Positions 45,640 through 57,244 of a DNA stretch of 64,000 nt are shown one piece after another. The notes beneath the pieces were generated by a model that had not been told where the DNA came from, did not search any database, and worked only from the letters and a program-made list of their open reading frames with translations. The number at the start of each line of letters is the position of its first letter. The first letter of the stretch is position 1. The DNA lies in contig OU015490.1 in the NCBI GenBank assembly GCA_907164885.2, positions 224,790,554 through 224,854,553 of the forward strand, read 5' to 3'. The stretch is from Dolomedes plantarius (taxonomy: Eukaryota > Arthropoda > Arachnida > Araneae > Dolomedidae). The position numbers and the translations under genes were made by a program.

Positions 45640-47270
45640 AAATATAATTAACAACAAGCTTTTTACACGTTGGCTTTCACTTACTAGACAATTTAAACTT
45701 TTGCTTTTAGAATGATCTGTAGAAGTTCTCTTCATAGCATTTACGATGTAATGTCCATACAACAAAAATCATTAATCGGAGTCTGAAACTGATACTGATG
45801 TTACCAGGTCCGTCGAAACTGGGTAGGGGGTGTCTGATTCCTTTACCAGTGAGTTTTAAGGTGGCCATACAAGTGCAGGAAATCCTCAAGGAAAAAGTTT
45901 GCAGGATTTCCTTGAGGATTTCCTTAACTGAACCCTCGCACATACATGTGCAATACACGCGAACACATTTCAATCTGGATTTCGGGACTGAACAGTCCAC
46001 CACCGGTCTCAAGGCTTCCCCACACACGACGGGGAAATCCTCAAGGTTTGGACTGCGTAGTCAAAACCTCAAGGATTTCTTCTGTGGGTACCTTTAGAGG
46101 CCTGGATAGGTCCAAGAAAAGGCCTTACGTAAGTGATGGATGGGCTTTAAGAATATTTACTCCGGTGCTAGCTTTTAACGTTCCTGGAAGTTACAATAAT
46201 TTTGAAATGCTTCAATAGAAGATACTTTATTTTCATATGGTGTAAACGGACCCAGGTTTTAATGTTAACAGGGGAGCATGGTATAGCCGACAAGTACACT
46301 CGAGAAAGAAGAATTCAAAATGCGGAATTACTCTAAAATTTTGCTGATCATTGATAAGGTACGGCCAATCTAACTCTCAAAGGATAAAAATGTTATGATT
46401 GAAATGTGTGTAAGATAAATGATTGAAATGTATGTCTGTCACAAAGTGTGCGAGGAAAGTTTTGTGTTAGCCTCCAAATAGGGTGAGATTCATGCACTTT
46501 TTCCTCTTCAAACTATCTAAACCAGGATTACTGTTATTACAGAGATGGATTAAAAGCAGACAAAAAAAACTGCGACACTAAAGACTTGGATTAGAAAAAA
46601 TTTTAATTAAGAAAATGAACTGTTACGAGCAAATAAACATGAAAAGTTAATGTCAAATAAACAAATTCGATATTTAATATCATAATCTTCCGAATGAGAA
46701 AGTAAAGCAAATAAGGTTGCATTCATAAAATTGAAACAATTTTTTGATCAAACTCTTTTTGTCTTGTTTGCACACGTAAATACAAGCATTATTTACGTTT
46801 TTAATGTAAACACAAGGACGATAAATTAATATTTATAAAAGTAAACTGAATGAGAAACCTACACAAAACTGAATGATAGTGGTCACTATGTGTGCGCTAA
46901 AATTTTTCGAAGATTGGAGGGAACAGAATATCCAGTGGAACGGAATCTTCAAAATATTTACTCCTCTAATTAGGAACGCTCTTAAAATTCTTTCAAAACA
47001 TTTTTTGGTGATCAAAACGTAATCAAGATCAAAACATTTCGATTTTTCTTCCTATCCCTTAATATATATATTTTATGTTATAAATAGAGTAAATAAATGA
47101 TTGAATAATAAATCGTTCGACATACATAGGGATGCTGTGTATAAAAATTTTTATTTCTATTTTAATTTTAGAAGAGTGTAGAAGCCAGTGTTCTTAAAAA
47201 AGAAAACTCAGTATTAACAGGCTTTGTTAAGGTGGGTGTGGATCTGAAAAAAATATTCTTTGTTAACTAA
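45640..47270. other. Upstream of the first coding exon; small hairpins only
   Basis: Around 45880-45922 the phrase GGAAATCCTCAAGGAAA is followed by its inverse, and the motif recurs near 46040 and 46070. No promoter, untranslated exon or coding family could be fixed. Confidence 0.4.
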
Positions 47271-47279
47271 CATTTTGTA

Positions 47280-47386
47280 CTGATTTTAACGTAAGATTAC
47301 GTTCCTCCCTAACGGTCCTCCGGAAAGCAAAATTCCAGACGCTAAAACCGTCCGCCGTTATAATTTTGGCAGCGCGCCAAACCCAG

Positions 47387-47392
<6 letters not shown>
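47280..47392 (+). repeat. Second copy of the 11185-11368 dispersed repeat
   Basis: Matches from TTTTAACGTAAGATTACG to CGCCAAACCCAGTCTG and ends directly in (TA)n. Confidence 0.7.

Positions 47393-47457
<65 letters not shown>
47393..47457. repeat. (TA)n microsatellite
   Basis: Uninterrupted TA run. Confidence 0.95.
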
Positions 47458-47462
<5 letters not shown>

Positions 47463-47950
47463 TTCAAAACTAACCACCAGGAGGGAAATGGCGCTGTATG
47501 CAATATTGTTAAACGAAATAAGGGTCGGAATCTAACTAAACCTTTTGTTACACGGGTTTAACATTTTGTATACCCTTATGAAACAGTGACCTAAACAAAA
47601 TTACCATTTAAAGTGTGCGCATTCCGGAAATCATTTTCTTGCAGGTCGCTAATTTGTGAATTTTGAAGCCTGAATTCGGCCCTAAGACATGAAGATATCG
47701 GTTTAAAACGTTTTTAATCGTTTCTAAAAAGAAACTGTTTGTGGGGTTATGCAAAACCGCAATGACTTGTAATTGGCTTACTGCGGGAAGAAGCAAATGA
47801 TTTATGCACATGCGCTTTACACGTCATTTGATTTTCCAGAAACACATTTTCCATTGAAACACATTTTAAACCAATGTATTCATGTCTTATTTCGTTTAAC
47901 AATATTGGATACAGCGCCATTTCCCTCTGGTGGTGAGTTTTTGAACCTTT
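47458..47950. mobile_element. MITE with 62-bp terminal inverted repeats
   Basis: Left end AAAGTTCAAAACTAACCACC and right end inverse of GGTGGTGAGTTTTTGAACC. The repeats also share GGGAAATGGCGCTGTAT and AATATTGTTAAACGAAATA. 493 bp, no coding. Superfamily not assigned. Confidence 0.8.
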
Positions 47951-48062
47951 TTTTCCGAAAAAGAAATTCCCATGACCTCCTTTAAACTATTACCAAGTTT
48001 GATAACATTTGGTCCAGTAGTTTTCCTTTTATGACCATTTCAAAGTGGAACTTTAATTATAA

Positions 48063-48138
<76 letters not shown>
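48063..48138. repeat. (CT)n(TA)n compound microsatellite
   Basis: A CT run of about 38 bp followed by a TA run. Confidence 0.95.
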
Positions 48139-48139
<1 letters not shown>

Positions 48140-48142
<3 letters not shown>

Positions 48143-48944
48143 TTTTTTATGTTCATTTTTTAATATCCGAAGCAAAAATTCTAGTTGAATAACTATACTA
48201 TTTTGAGCATAAGGAAGATTTTTAAATAATTTGCCCTTCAGGGTTCATAAAAAATTTTATTTATAAAAGTTTTAATCCCTCTAAAAGGTAAAGAATACAT
48301 TTTTTTAGGGTAATTTTGACTTCGCGGAAAATAGTTACCGAATTTTTTTTCTTGAAAATGGGAAAAAGGATCATTTCAAAAAATTTCATAGAGATATTCA
48401 TACTTTTCATGGAAAAAGTCAAAAACTTTCATACTTCGCAAGAAATTTTAGATATACTTGTTAAAGATGGCAGCTCATAAAAAATAGATTCAAAGTCTGG
48501 ATATACACTCATCGAAAACAAGGTATAGAGAAATGCTATATCAGATAATGTGATCATCTTAGAATGATGAGTATTGTATTATTTGATCTTTAAAAATCTT
48601 TATGGCATCTTTATGGTCTTTTCAAAACCTGTATGGTATTTTTTAAACCAGGAATGCGATTCTTGTAGAATTTTGTTGTCGGACCCCTTAACTCTTCCGT
48701 ATTTGGTCCATAAGAATGGGAATATCACATCCTAAATTTTGCATTTAAAATCAGTTACAAGACAAGTCGAGGATAAAGTGAAAATTGTTTGTTTTGATTT
48801 TTATTTGGAGGAAATTCCCCTTTACAGAGGAAAAAAAAATTCAGGTAGTTTCTTCTGACAAAACTGCCGCGGGATATTAACGTACGATTACTTATCGTTC
48901 CTTACCTCTTTTGTATGTATATATGTGCTATGAATATATATATA
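48140..48944. other. AT-rich, nothing recognised
   Basis: No coding or repeat partner seen. Confidence 0.5.
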
Positions 48945-50246
48945 CAGAGGCTGTTCGCACATTTTTTAGACGATTTTGGTAAGTGGTAATAAAAAGGCGT
49001 TTGTTGCAAAAGAAATAATTGCTATTGTACTGTATTTTTAAAAGTCAAAATTATCGTCTGCGGCTTGAAAGTTTTGTATTTATTCAAAATGGCGTTTTTA
49101 ACAAAGCAGTGGTTCGAAGGCTACATTTATGCTCTTTCCGAAGAGAAATATGCATACTCCGTTATCCAAAAACGATGTGAGAGTCATGGTTTTGTGATAT
49201 CTAAAGCGTCGATAGGTAATATCGTCAACAAGAAAGGAAAAAAAAGTCAAATTGGAGCCTCAAGTGGGACAAAAATTCCAAACAAGTATCCAAGGAAAAA
49301 ACGGACATCTTCGACTATTGCAAAGGTACGTTGTTTAATGTTAAAAGAAAATCCCCCTAGTCAAAGGACAGTTGCAAAATCATTAAAATGCTCGGTGTCC
49401 ACTGTAAACAAAATGATAAACGTTGATTTAAATCTTAAGAAATCCCAAAAACGCAATGTGCATCGTCTTCTTCCAAATCATATCGCTGAACGGAGGACAC
49501 GCTGCAGAATTCTATATGAGAAACACTTATCCAAAGAAAAATGGAAAACAACTGTCACAATAGATGAATCATGGGTGTATTTAAATGATTGCAACAAAAA
49601 AAGAGCCATTTATTATCATAAAAGGGGAGAAAAAAATTTAAGTACATGGCTCGAAGAATCGAAAGAAAGTTTTTCTAAGGGATTCATGATTGTTGCTGGT
49701 TTTTCTTATAATGGCAAGTTAAAAATAAAGAGAATGGAAATAAATGTCAATATTAACTCCAAATACTATAAGGAACATATTTTATCGCCAATTTTTCTTA
49801 ATGAAATACCATCGCTTTACCCACAGTGCGATCAATCTGTGAGACTCCATCAGGACAAAGCTAGCAGTCACACATCAAAATCCACTGTAAATTTCCTAAA
49901 AGAAATGGAACAAAAAACTGGTATCAAGGCCATACCCTTCACTGATATCCCTACTAAATCTCCCGATGTATCACCTATGGATTTTTGTGCTTTCGAACTT
50001 TTAAAATCTGCATTATCGAAACGTCGTCCCAAAACCCTTACAGGACTCTGGAAAGCTGTTCAGGAGGAATGGGATAGAATACCTCTTCTGACACTTCAAA
50101 AGGCATTATTATCCTGGAAATTGCGGTGTCGAAAGATAGTTCAGAATAAGGGATGTCAAATAGAACATTTAAAACACAAGAATTTTATGCAATTTAATTT
50201 TGTGAATACAATATACATCGTCTAAAAAATATGTGAACAGCCTCTG
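48945..50246 (+). mobile_element. Complete mariner-like transposon with intact transposase
   Basis: Perfect-looking 30-bp class inverted repeats (CAGAGGCTGTTCGCACATTT left; CAGAGGCTGTTCACATATTT as inverse of the right end), TA on both sides (48943-48944, 50247-50248), 1302 bp. Structure and frame are undamaged. Confidence 0.92.
49089..50225 (+). CDS. Mariner-like transposase, DD41D type, uninterrupted
   Basis: 378 residues from ATG at 49089 (MAFLTKQWFEGYIY); an upstream TTG in frame at 49065 is not a convincing start. Two HTH regions are visible (YAYSVIQKRCESHGF; PSQRTVAKSLKCSVSTVNKM), separated by a basic stretch (KYPRKKRTSS). The catalytic triad reads TIDESWVYLND, LHQDKASSHTS and SPDVSPMDFCAFELL. 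Aligning the third motif to the SPDLxPxD form of mariners puts the third Asp 41 residues after the second, a DD41D spacing like the rosa-type branch; using the earlier Asp it would be 36. No stop or frameshift, and the whole catalytic set is present, so it could be active or very recently so. Confidence 0.9.
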   Translation: MAFLTKQWFEGYIYALSEEKYAYSVIQKRCESHGFVISKASIGNIVNKKGKKSQIGASSGTKIPNKYPRKKRTSSTIAKVRCLMLKENPPSQRTVAKSLKCSVSTVNKMINVDLNLKKSQKRNVHRLLPNHIAERRTRCRILYEKHLSKEKWKTTVTIDESWVYLNDCNKKRAIYYHKRGEKNLSTWLEESKESFSKGFMIVAGFSYNGKLKIKRMEINVNINSKYYKEHILSPIFLNEIPSLYPQCDQSVRLHQDKASSHTSKSTVNFLKEMEQKTGIKAIPFTDIPTKSPDVSPMDFCAFELLKSALSKRRPKTLTGLWKAVQEEWDRIPLLTLQKALLSWKLRCRKIVQNKGCQIEHLKHKNFMQFNFVNTIYIV

Positions 50247-50260
50247 TATATCTATATATA

Positions 50261-51817
50261 CACTGTTGGAAATTGATTTATGAAAACATGGTTTTTTAAC
50301 AAAAACTTCTTTCATATTCATTAAAAATTAATGAAATTTCTTACATTATACATGCTATATATAACAAATGATTTACATAAATGAAATTTCATACATAATG
50401 ATAAACAAAAGCATAAGGTAAAAATTAGTCTTTCGTAACATACAAACATGGAAATTGAGTTATGAAATATCACATTTCATTGGCTATTCTGAAGTAATGT
50501 GACAAAAATTTGCATTAAACCAAATAACGTGACATGCGCAGTAGACATAAAAAACGTTATATATTGGAAGCAATACGTTTCTGTCATACTTATCACGATG
50601 GGTAAACGAAAAGTGTTCTCTATGGACGAAAGAGACAAAATCGATGCATATCTAGAATGTGGAAAATCTTTTCCGGAAATTAGTAAATTAATTAAAAGAC
50701 CAGTTGGTGTGATATATAATTATAGAAAAGATTCTGCAATTTAAGGCAAAAATTTTAGCAAAAAAGGTAATCCACGATTAACTGAGATGGAGGAAAGGGG
50801 GATTCTTCAGCTTCTATCAAAACCCGGCCACAATTGAAAGCAGATTTGTGTAGATCTATCCCTTCCTGTTATTTCTAGAAGAGTTAGGCAAATTTTACAT
50901 TCTTCATGGAGCTTGATATGGTGGAAGATGAAGTCTAGAAAGATACTTCTGCGTCACAAGCAGATGCGTTTTCAGTTTTGTGAGAAGTACGTGACAGTGG
51001 GCGACAATTGAAAGAAAGTCATTTTCTCCGATGAAAAGAAATTTAATTTGGATGGCCCCGATGGTTTGAGGTATTATTGGAGAGATCTCCGAAAAGAACC
51101 AAAATATACATTCAGCAGAAATTTTTGTGGCGGAAGTTTGATGGTTTGGGCAGCGATTGCTTATGATGGCAGAAGTGAAATTGCATTTTATAAATGGTCG
51201 CCAGAATTCATATGATTACAGCTTAGTTTTAGAAAATTCCCATCTTCCATTTGCATGGCAATATTATAGTTTAGATTACATCTTCATGCAAGAAAATGCA
51301 AGTATTCACACTTCAAAAGCAATGAAAGATTGGTTTGACGAACATAATATTGTTCTTTTAGATCATCCATCTAATAGTCCTGATCTGAACCCCATCGAAA
51401 ACGTTTGGGGACAGCTTGTTCGAATGGTTTATGCAGATGGGATGCAGTACACATCACTTGTAGGATTGAAAGCTTCAATGTGTCAAAACTGGAAACTAAT
51501 TGATCACAAGTACATTCAAAATCTTTTTTTATCAATGGCATCTAGAATAAAAGAAACTTTAATGAAGAAAGGCGACATTACTATCTATTAATGTCAATGA
51601 AATGTGATATTTCATAAATCAATTTCCATGTTTGTAAGTTACGCAAATCTAATTTTTTACCTTATGCTTTTGTTTATTATTATGAATGAAATTTTATTTT
51701 TGTAACTCATTTGTTATACATAATATGTATAATGTATGAAATTTCATTCATTTTTAATGAATATTAAAAACGTTTTTGTTAAAAAATCATGTTTTTATAA
51801 ATCAATTTCCAACACTG
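50261..51817 (+). mobile_element. Tc1-like element adjacent to the DD41D mariner
   Basis: Inverted ends CACTGTTGGAAATTGATTTA and, inverted, CAGTGTTGGAAATTGATTTA, extending about 45 bp, TA on both sides (50259-50260, 51818-51819). Only 14 bp of TA-rich DNA separate it from the preceding element. Confidence 0.9.
50598..51591 (+). pseudogene. Tc1-like transposase with stops and a frameshift
   Basis: Starts MGKRKVFSMDERDKIDAYLE with a clear HTH (SFPEISKLIKRPVGVIYNY), then a TAA at about 50742. The frame continues past two TGA codons (each probably a former Trp) to VIFSDEKKFNLDGPDG with the first Asp. A shift near 51150 leads to QENASIHTSKAMKDWFDEH, where the second catalytic Asp is replaced by Glu, and SNSPDLNPIENVWGQL with the last Glu. 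Inactive. Confidence 0.85.
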
Positions 51818-51836
51818 TATGTACGTATGTATATAC

Positions 51837-52431
51837 TGTAGCGTACTGGAAATAGAGGTTATTTTTCCCGAAACCCCACAAGCTCTTGGAAATCACAGCT
51901 GCGTGTTTTCAAGGAATGTGTTGTTCGGTTCCACCAGTTTCGGAACCCGTGGGGGAATTAAAGACCGTTTCCCTCACAAGACAAACCACTAAAGCTGTCA
52001 ACTTTTCGGCAATTAACTAAAGCAGTTAACTTTTCGGAATGTAATAAAGTTCGGCTTCTCCAGAAGAACTGTCAGCCGATAATCTGGCGGCTCCTCCACT
52101 CCTTCTGAAAAATCCAGACATTGGGGGAGACGCTTCATAGATTCCGCACAGTGTAGACGTGTTTTTCCTAGGCTCCTGTGTTTTGGGGCTGAAAATGGGC
52201 CCTGGAGCGTGTATCTGTAAATCTGCACCCAACTTAAGTGAATTTGTCGAAACGTCTAATGTTTAATTTTTTTCTTGTAAATAAATCTTGTTATGTTTTG
52301 TTTTAAAAATTTGGATTTCGTTTTAATTAGAACTCTGTATTTCTTTGGTATGGATCAATAGTTGTGAAATGGAATTAATGCAAAATGCCTCAGAGACAAT
52401 AGCCTTACTACTTGCCGTGACGCCACAATAC
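51837..52431 (+). mobile_element. LTR-like unit
   Basis: Begins TGTAGCGTACTGG in TA-rich DNA, is GC-rich up to about 52230, and carries AAATAAATCTTG (polyadenylation-like) near 52280. A tandem duplication of about 30 bp around ACTAAAGC...CAACTTTTCGG lies at 51990-52040. The right boundary is uncertain, so no target duplication is claimed. Confidence 0.4.
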
Positions 52432-52454
52432 ATATATACATATATGTATGTCAA

Positions 52455-52625
52455 AATTTTGACGCATTGTGGTACTTTTCTGTTTAACTGTTTACTGATT
52501 GTCCAAGCGATACAAACTGGGTTTGGCGCGCTGCCAAAATTATAACTCACGAGGTACGGACGGAAGGTTTTAGCGTCTGAAATGATGCTTTCCTTAAGAC
52601 CGTTATGGAGGAACGTAATTCTACG
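52455..52625 (-). repeat. Third copy (inverted) of the 11185-11368 dispersed repeat
   Basis: Inverse match including GGGTTTGGCGCGCTGCCAAA and ACCGTTATGGAGGAACGTAA. Confidence 0.7.
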
Positions 52626-52639
52626 TTAAAAATATGGAA

Positions 52640-53515
52640 TTTTATGGGATTGCGAATTTTATCATAATAATTAAAGTAGTATTAAGTTCATATTAGTCCA
52701 GTAAGTCCATTATTGGTCTTTATTCAAAAAAATATTTTTTAATTTAACACAAAGAATAGCAAACTACACCATTTCCCGTTTCCTGTTCAGTTTCTAGAGG
52801 ATATAAAAAATAAATAAATAACAAATGAGAGATAACGAAGAGAATGTAAAAAATTGAGCAACGATTGAGCTATCATGTTGTCAGCTATTAAACTGCACGC
52901 CAGTAAAGCTTCTTACTCTAAACGAGGAGATACTGTGGAAGGTGTCAACAGTTAAGATAAGGGAAAGCTGTAGTGATAATATTTTAAGCGCTGATAAAGT
53001 AAACTGTATAGGAGCTATCTGTTGCCAAACAATTTACTGAAGAATTTAGTTTCTAACGTTTCCTACTCAATCGAATATTTTACATTGATAAAAATAGCTG
53101 AATGCTCGGAACAGTAGCTTCACCTGGCAGGTTTAATTCAAAAAGTGTGATATCGTGTATTTCAAAGCTCTGTTTCTTGACATTTAAAATTTCTGTTAAT
53201 AAGGGAGGAACTATAAGTTTTTTCCCCAGGGCAGTCTATTATCGATCGAGAAAAGAACACGTGCTTTTATTCACGTAGAAATTGCATTATTAAGTTTAAT
53301 TCTCTCTTTCTTGGGCGTGAAAAAGCATTATTTTCAGGAGTCCCCTGTGATTGCAAGTACCATTTGGAAAAATATAAATACACTGTTTTCGTTTTGTAGT
53401 TAAAAACCATGTTTCAGTGAACATGCACGATTGTTTTAAAGGGTATCGCGCGAAATAAATATCAATAAAGAGGAGAAAATTGTTCTTTGCTCAACTTTGA
53501 GTAAGGTAATGTTTC
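52640..53515. other. AT-rich, nothing recognised
   Basis: No coding or clear repeat partner. Confidence 0.5.
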
Positions 53516-53517
53516 AA

Positions 53518-54800
53518 TAAGTATAGTGCGAAAAATTATTATTGTCATTTTTTTGGTGTTCTCTGTTGTTGAAGGCTAATTTTTTTCCCCTCTGATGCTG
53601 TAAGAGCAATTTATTTTACAGAAAGCCATTGGGTGCAAGTATTTTTATTGGTAAAAATAATTTATAATTATGACAAAATACATTTTTTAATTAAGGGGAG
53701 TCTCATTTAATGTCGCAGATCTGCAAGCCCTTACAAAGGAATGGGTAATTTTTCTATCGGTATTTTTTTAATCACAGATTAACAAAAGTGCATTTTTAAA
53801 TTATTTTATATGAAAATAAATTTTTAAATTTAAGTATAGTGCGAATTAAAATTATTATTATTATTATTTTTTTTTAGTGCGTTCTCTGTTGTTGAAGGAT
53901 AATTTTTTCCCCCTCTGATGCTGTAAAATTAATTTATTTTACGGAAAACCGTTCGGTGCAAGTTTTTTTATTGGTAAAAATAATTTATAATTGTGGCAAA
54001 ATATATATATATTTTTTTAATTAAAGGGAATCTCAGTTTACCTCGCATATCTGCAATTCCCTTACAAAGGAACGGGGAATTTTCTATCAGTATTTTTCTA
54101 ATCCCATATTAACAAATGCGCATTTTTAAATTTTTTTAACATGAAAATAAATTTTTAAATTTAATGCTCGTATTTTAGAAGAATTTTTTTATTTAATATT
54201 AAAAATAGTCTTCATTTCGTAGATATTAACATTAATAATTTGATACCCTGTAAAAAATCAACAATAGATTTTTCTAATCCCAGATTAACAATGCTCATTT
54301 TAAAATATTTTTTCATATGAAAATAAATTTTCGAATGTACTGCTCGTGTTTTTTAAGAATCTATTTTAATTTAATATTAAAATATAGTCTTCATTTCGTA
54401 GATATTAATATTAATAATTTGATACCCTGTAAAACTCAACAACAGATTTTTCTAATCACAGATTAATAAATGCGCATTTTAAAATTTTTTTATATCAAAA
54501 TAAATTTTTGAATTTAATGCTTATGTTTTGAAGAATCATTTTTAAATTGAATATTAAAAAACAGACTTCATTTCGTAGATATTAATTTTAATAATTTGAT
54601 ACCCTGTAAAATATCAGAAACAGATTTTTCTAATCACAGATTAACAAATGCCCATTTTTTATTTTTTTTTATATCAAAATAAATTTTTCAATGTAATGCT
54701 CGTGTTTTTTAAGATATTTTAATTTAATATTAAAAAAATTTAATTTTATAGATATATACCTTAATAATTTGATACTCTGAAAAATTATTAACAAATTATT
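53518..54800 (+). repeat. Tandem duplications: two copies of about 315 bp, then four of about 170 bp
   Basis: 53518-53830 and 53832-54110 are two diverged copies sharing TGTTCTCTGTTGTTGAAGG-like and CCCTTACAAAGGAA blocks. From about 54110 to 54790 four copies of about 170 bp follow, each with TTTTTCTAATCACAGATTAA and TTTGATACCCTGTAAAA. The CTAATCNCAGATTA phrase is the inverse of a block in the exon-array introns. Confidence 0.8.
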
Positions 54801-54804
54801 AACA

Positions 54805-55690
54805 GTGAAATTTAAAATTTTAAAAACTATGAGCTCTTTATTTAAATTAATGTATGCAATAAACGGAATTGGAAAGTATGAATTTCTTAATCTGTGATTA
54901 TAAAAATACTGAGACGAAAATTCCCTACAGTTCAATATTAAAATAAATGATCTGCGAGTTCAACTGATATACCACCTTGAGCAAACTAAAGCAAACAAAT
55001 AATTTTATCCGTATAACAAAAGCATCTTTTTTTGACGACAAGGGATAAACATATTTTCAAGCAAGCAAAATTTCTAAAATATATGAATTTAGTTTAAATT
55101 TTTTCTGCATGGGACATAAAAGGTCTATGGTTGGAAATCCCGGTAAAATTCTATGTATGAAATCTTCGTTTGCTGTATTCAAATTAAGTATGCTTGGAGC
55201 CAACAATGGGCCAACGAAACCAGAACCCGCTCTTTACAGAGCACGTTCATATGTTTGAATCGGGAATACTTCACATGAATAGAATCTTTTAAGAGGTAGA
55301 AATTCCTAAGTTATTAAGAAACGCGGGGAGAAGAGAGGATGGAACGAGAGGAAAAGCTTCTTCATTTTAATAAAATTTCTCGCTTAAGAAGAGATGAACA
55401 ATAGAACATTCTTTGCCTGTACTTTAGATCAATCCCAGTGCAATTCTGGAGTTATGGAAGTATTTACCTCAGAAGGGAGGCAAAGAGGGCAATTGCCTGG
55501 AGGAGAAAATTTTGCTGAGGGTTTAGAAATTTAAAGGTGTGCTTTACACAACAAAAGCTTTGGGAGCAGGTTTGATAAAATAATGGTTGGAAGCTTTTAC
55601 GCTTTGCCATTTTTATTTTCAAATTTGCATCTCCGGAGTATAAATTCGCGATAAAATACTTTATCGGATTTCGCGATGAAATGCAGATTG
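54805..55690. other. AT-rich, nothing recognised
   Basis: Only short fragments similar to array intron blocks (near 54890-54940). Confidence 0.45.
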
Positions 55691-55999
55691 AAACATCATT
55701 GTTATTGAAATTGCTAGCAACGAAAATTGATTAATTGAAGTGATTTCTTTTTGTTAGTACACTTGCTAAATCTTTCAGAGGTCCATCGTCACACGTCCAT
55801 TTTCCCTGAGTAAATATCTCTCTTGATTCAATATACTGACTATAAAGTTTAAACAATATAAAACTAAAATAATTACATGATTTTTTTTCAGAGTTTACTT
55901 TCCAATTTTCATGCACATATGTCACCAAAAATTCCTTTTTGATATTAGAATTGACCTACATGTTAATATATAGTTATTCATAAATCACTAGCTGTTTAA

Positions 56000-56085
56000 C
56001 CTTTAGCTTACGGGGCCCATTTTACCGATTCTCTCTTTAGAACGGGAAATTTCATACCCCCTTCGCAAGACCGGCCATTGAAGGG

Positions 56086-56159
<74 letters not shown>

Positions 56160-56160
56160 G

Positions 56161-56193
<33 letters not shown>

Positions 56194-56216
56194 GTATATA
56201 TATGTATGTATGTATG

Positions 56217-56248
<32 letters not shown>

Positions 56249-56270
56249 TATATATATATATGTATGTATG

Positions 56271-56305
<35 letters not shown>

Positions 56306-56354
56306 GTATATATATGTATATATATATATATATGTATATATATGTATATATAAT

Positions 56355-56402
<48 letters not shown>

Positions 56403-56459
56403 TTCATTCTTGGGTCTGTATTCTTGGGATAGATGCTATCCCACCCCGTAAGGAAAAGG
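56000..56459. mobile_element. piggyBac-like MITE carrying a microsatellite
   Basis: TTAA at 55996-55999 and 56460-56463 flank inverted ends CCTTTAGCTTACGGGG and the inverse of CCCCGTAAGGAAAAGG. The second duplicate at about 56850-56870 shows the single uninterrupted TTAA. Some 310 of its 460 bp are TA/TGTA microsatellite. Confidence 0.85.
56088..56398. repeat. Compound (TA)n/(TATG)n microsatellite
   Basis: TA runs alternate with TATGTATG blocks in a roughly hierarchical order. Open frames of alternating Tyr-Ile here are artefacts. Confidence 0.95.
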
Positions 56460-57008
56460 TTAAATAAAACAATCAATCAAATGATCTCTTTTTTTTTGGG
56501 TAAATAACAAATCACTATTTTAAAGGTCTACTAAAATATTCCCTCTCTCTTCAGGAATAACAAAATAAAATTTGCTAGCAATGAAAACTGATTAATTAAT
56601 TTCTTTTTGTTAGTGCACTCGCCAAATCTTTCTAAGGTCCATCGTCACACATTTGTGTTCCGTGCGCAAATATCTCTCTTTCTTGATTCAATATACTAGG
56701 TATAAAGTTTAAGCAATGTGAAACTAAAATAAATATAGGATTTTTTCAGAGTTTAGTTTCAAATTTTCATGCTTAAATATCACCAAAAATTCCTTTTTGA
56801 TATTAGAATTGACCTACATGTTAATATATAGTTATTTATGAATCAATAGCTGTTTAAATAAAACAATCAGTCAAAAAATCTCTTTTTTGGTAAATAACAA
56901 ATCACTGTTTTAAAGGTCTACTAAAATATGCCCTCTTTCTTCAGGAATAACGAAAAAAATTCAATAAAATATACCGTTCTACAAATGAATTCAAATGTGT
57001 ACAACAGT

Positions 57009-57240
57009 TTTAAACTCTGAATAATTGAATGAACGACAGCAAGATTCATTGTTTCACAGTTTTAATCTCTGACTCTGCGTATCTTGTGTATAAATTATCA
57101 GGAGTCTGCACATCATGAATATAAATTGTCAAATACTCAGTTTTAAACTATGAATAATTGAATGAATGACAGCAAGATTATTTGTTTCACAGTTTTAATC
57201 TCTGACTGCACATCTTGAGTATAAATTATCATCAAAATAC
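57009..57240 (+). repeat. Tandem duplication, about 134-bp period
   Basis: Two copies sharing TTTTAAACT, GAATAATTGAATGAA, GACAGCAAGATT and GTTTCACAGTTTTAATCTCT. Confidence 0.85.
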
Positions 57241-57244
57241 TCTT

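Larger units (their letters stand above)
55695..56965 (+). repeat. Tandem duplication of about 400 bp, first copy split by a MITE
   Basis: 55710-55999 plus 56464-56562 match 56573-56860 plus 56861-56962, including GTCCATCGTCACAC, ATTAGAATTGACCTACATGT and AGGTCTACTAAAATAT. The 460-bp MITE at 56000-56459 interrupts copy one only. Confidence 0.85.

Noticed and set aside
45707..46218. Overlapping frames of 90-106 codons on both strands
   Set aside because: They overlap in several frames, are built partly on repeated CCTCAAGG hairpins and lack family features or splice context.
56086..56451. Open frames of alternating Tyr and Ile here and at 59692-60063, 58364-58564, 11270-11552, 63283-63483
   Set aside because: They are translations of (TA)n microsatellites with no start context or conservation.
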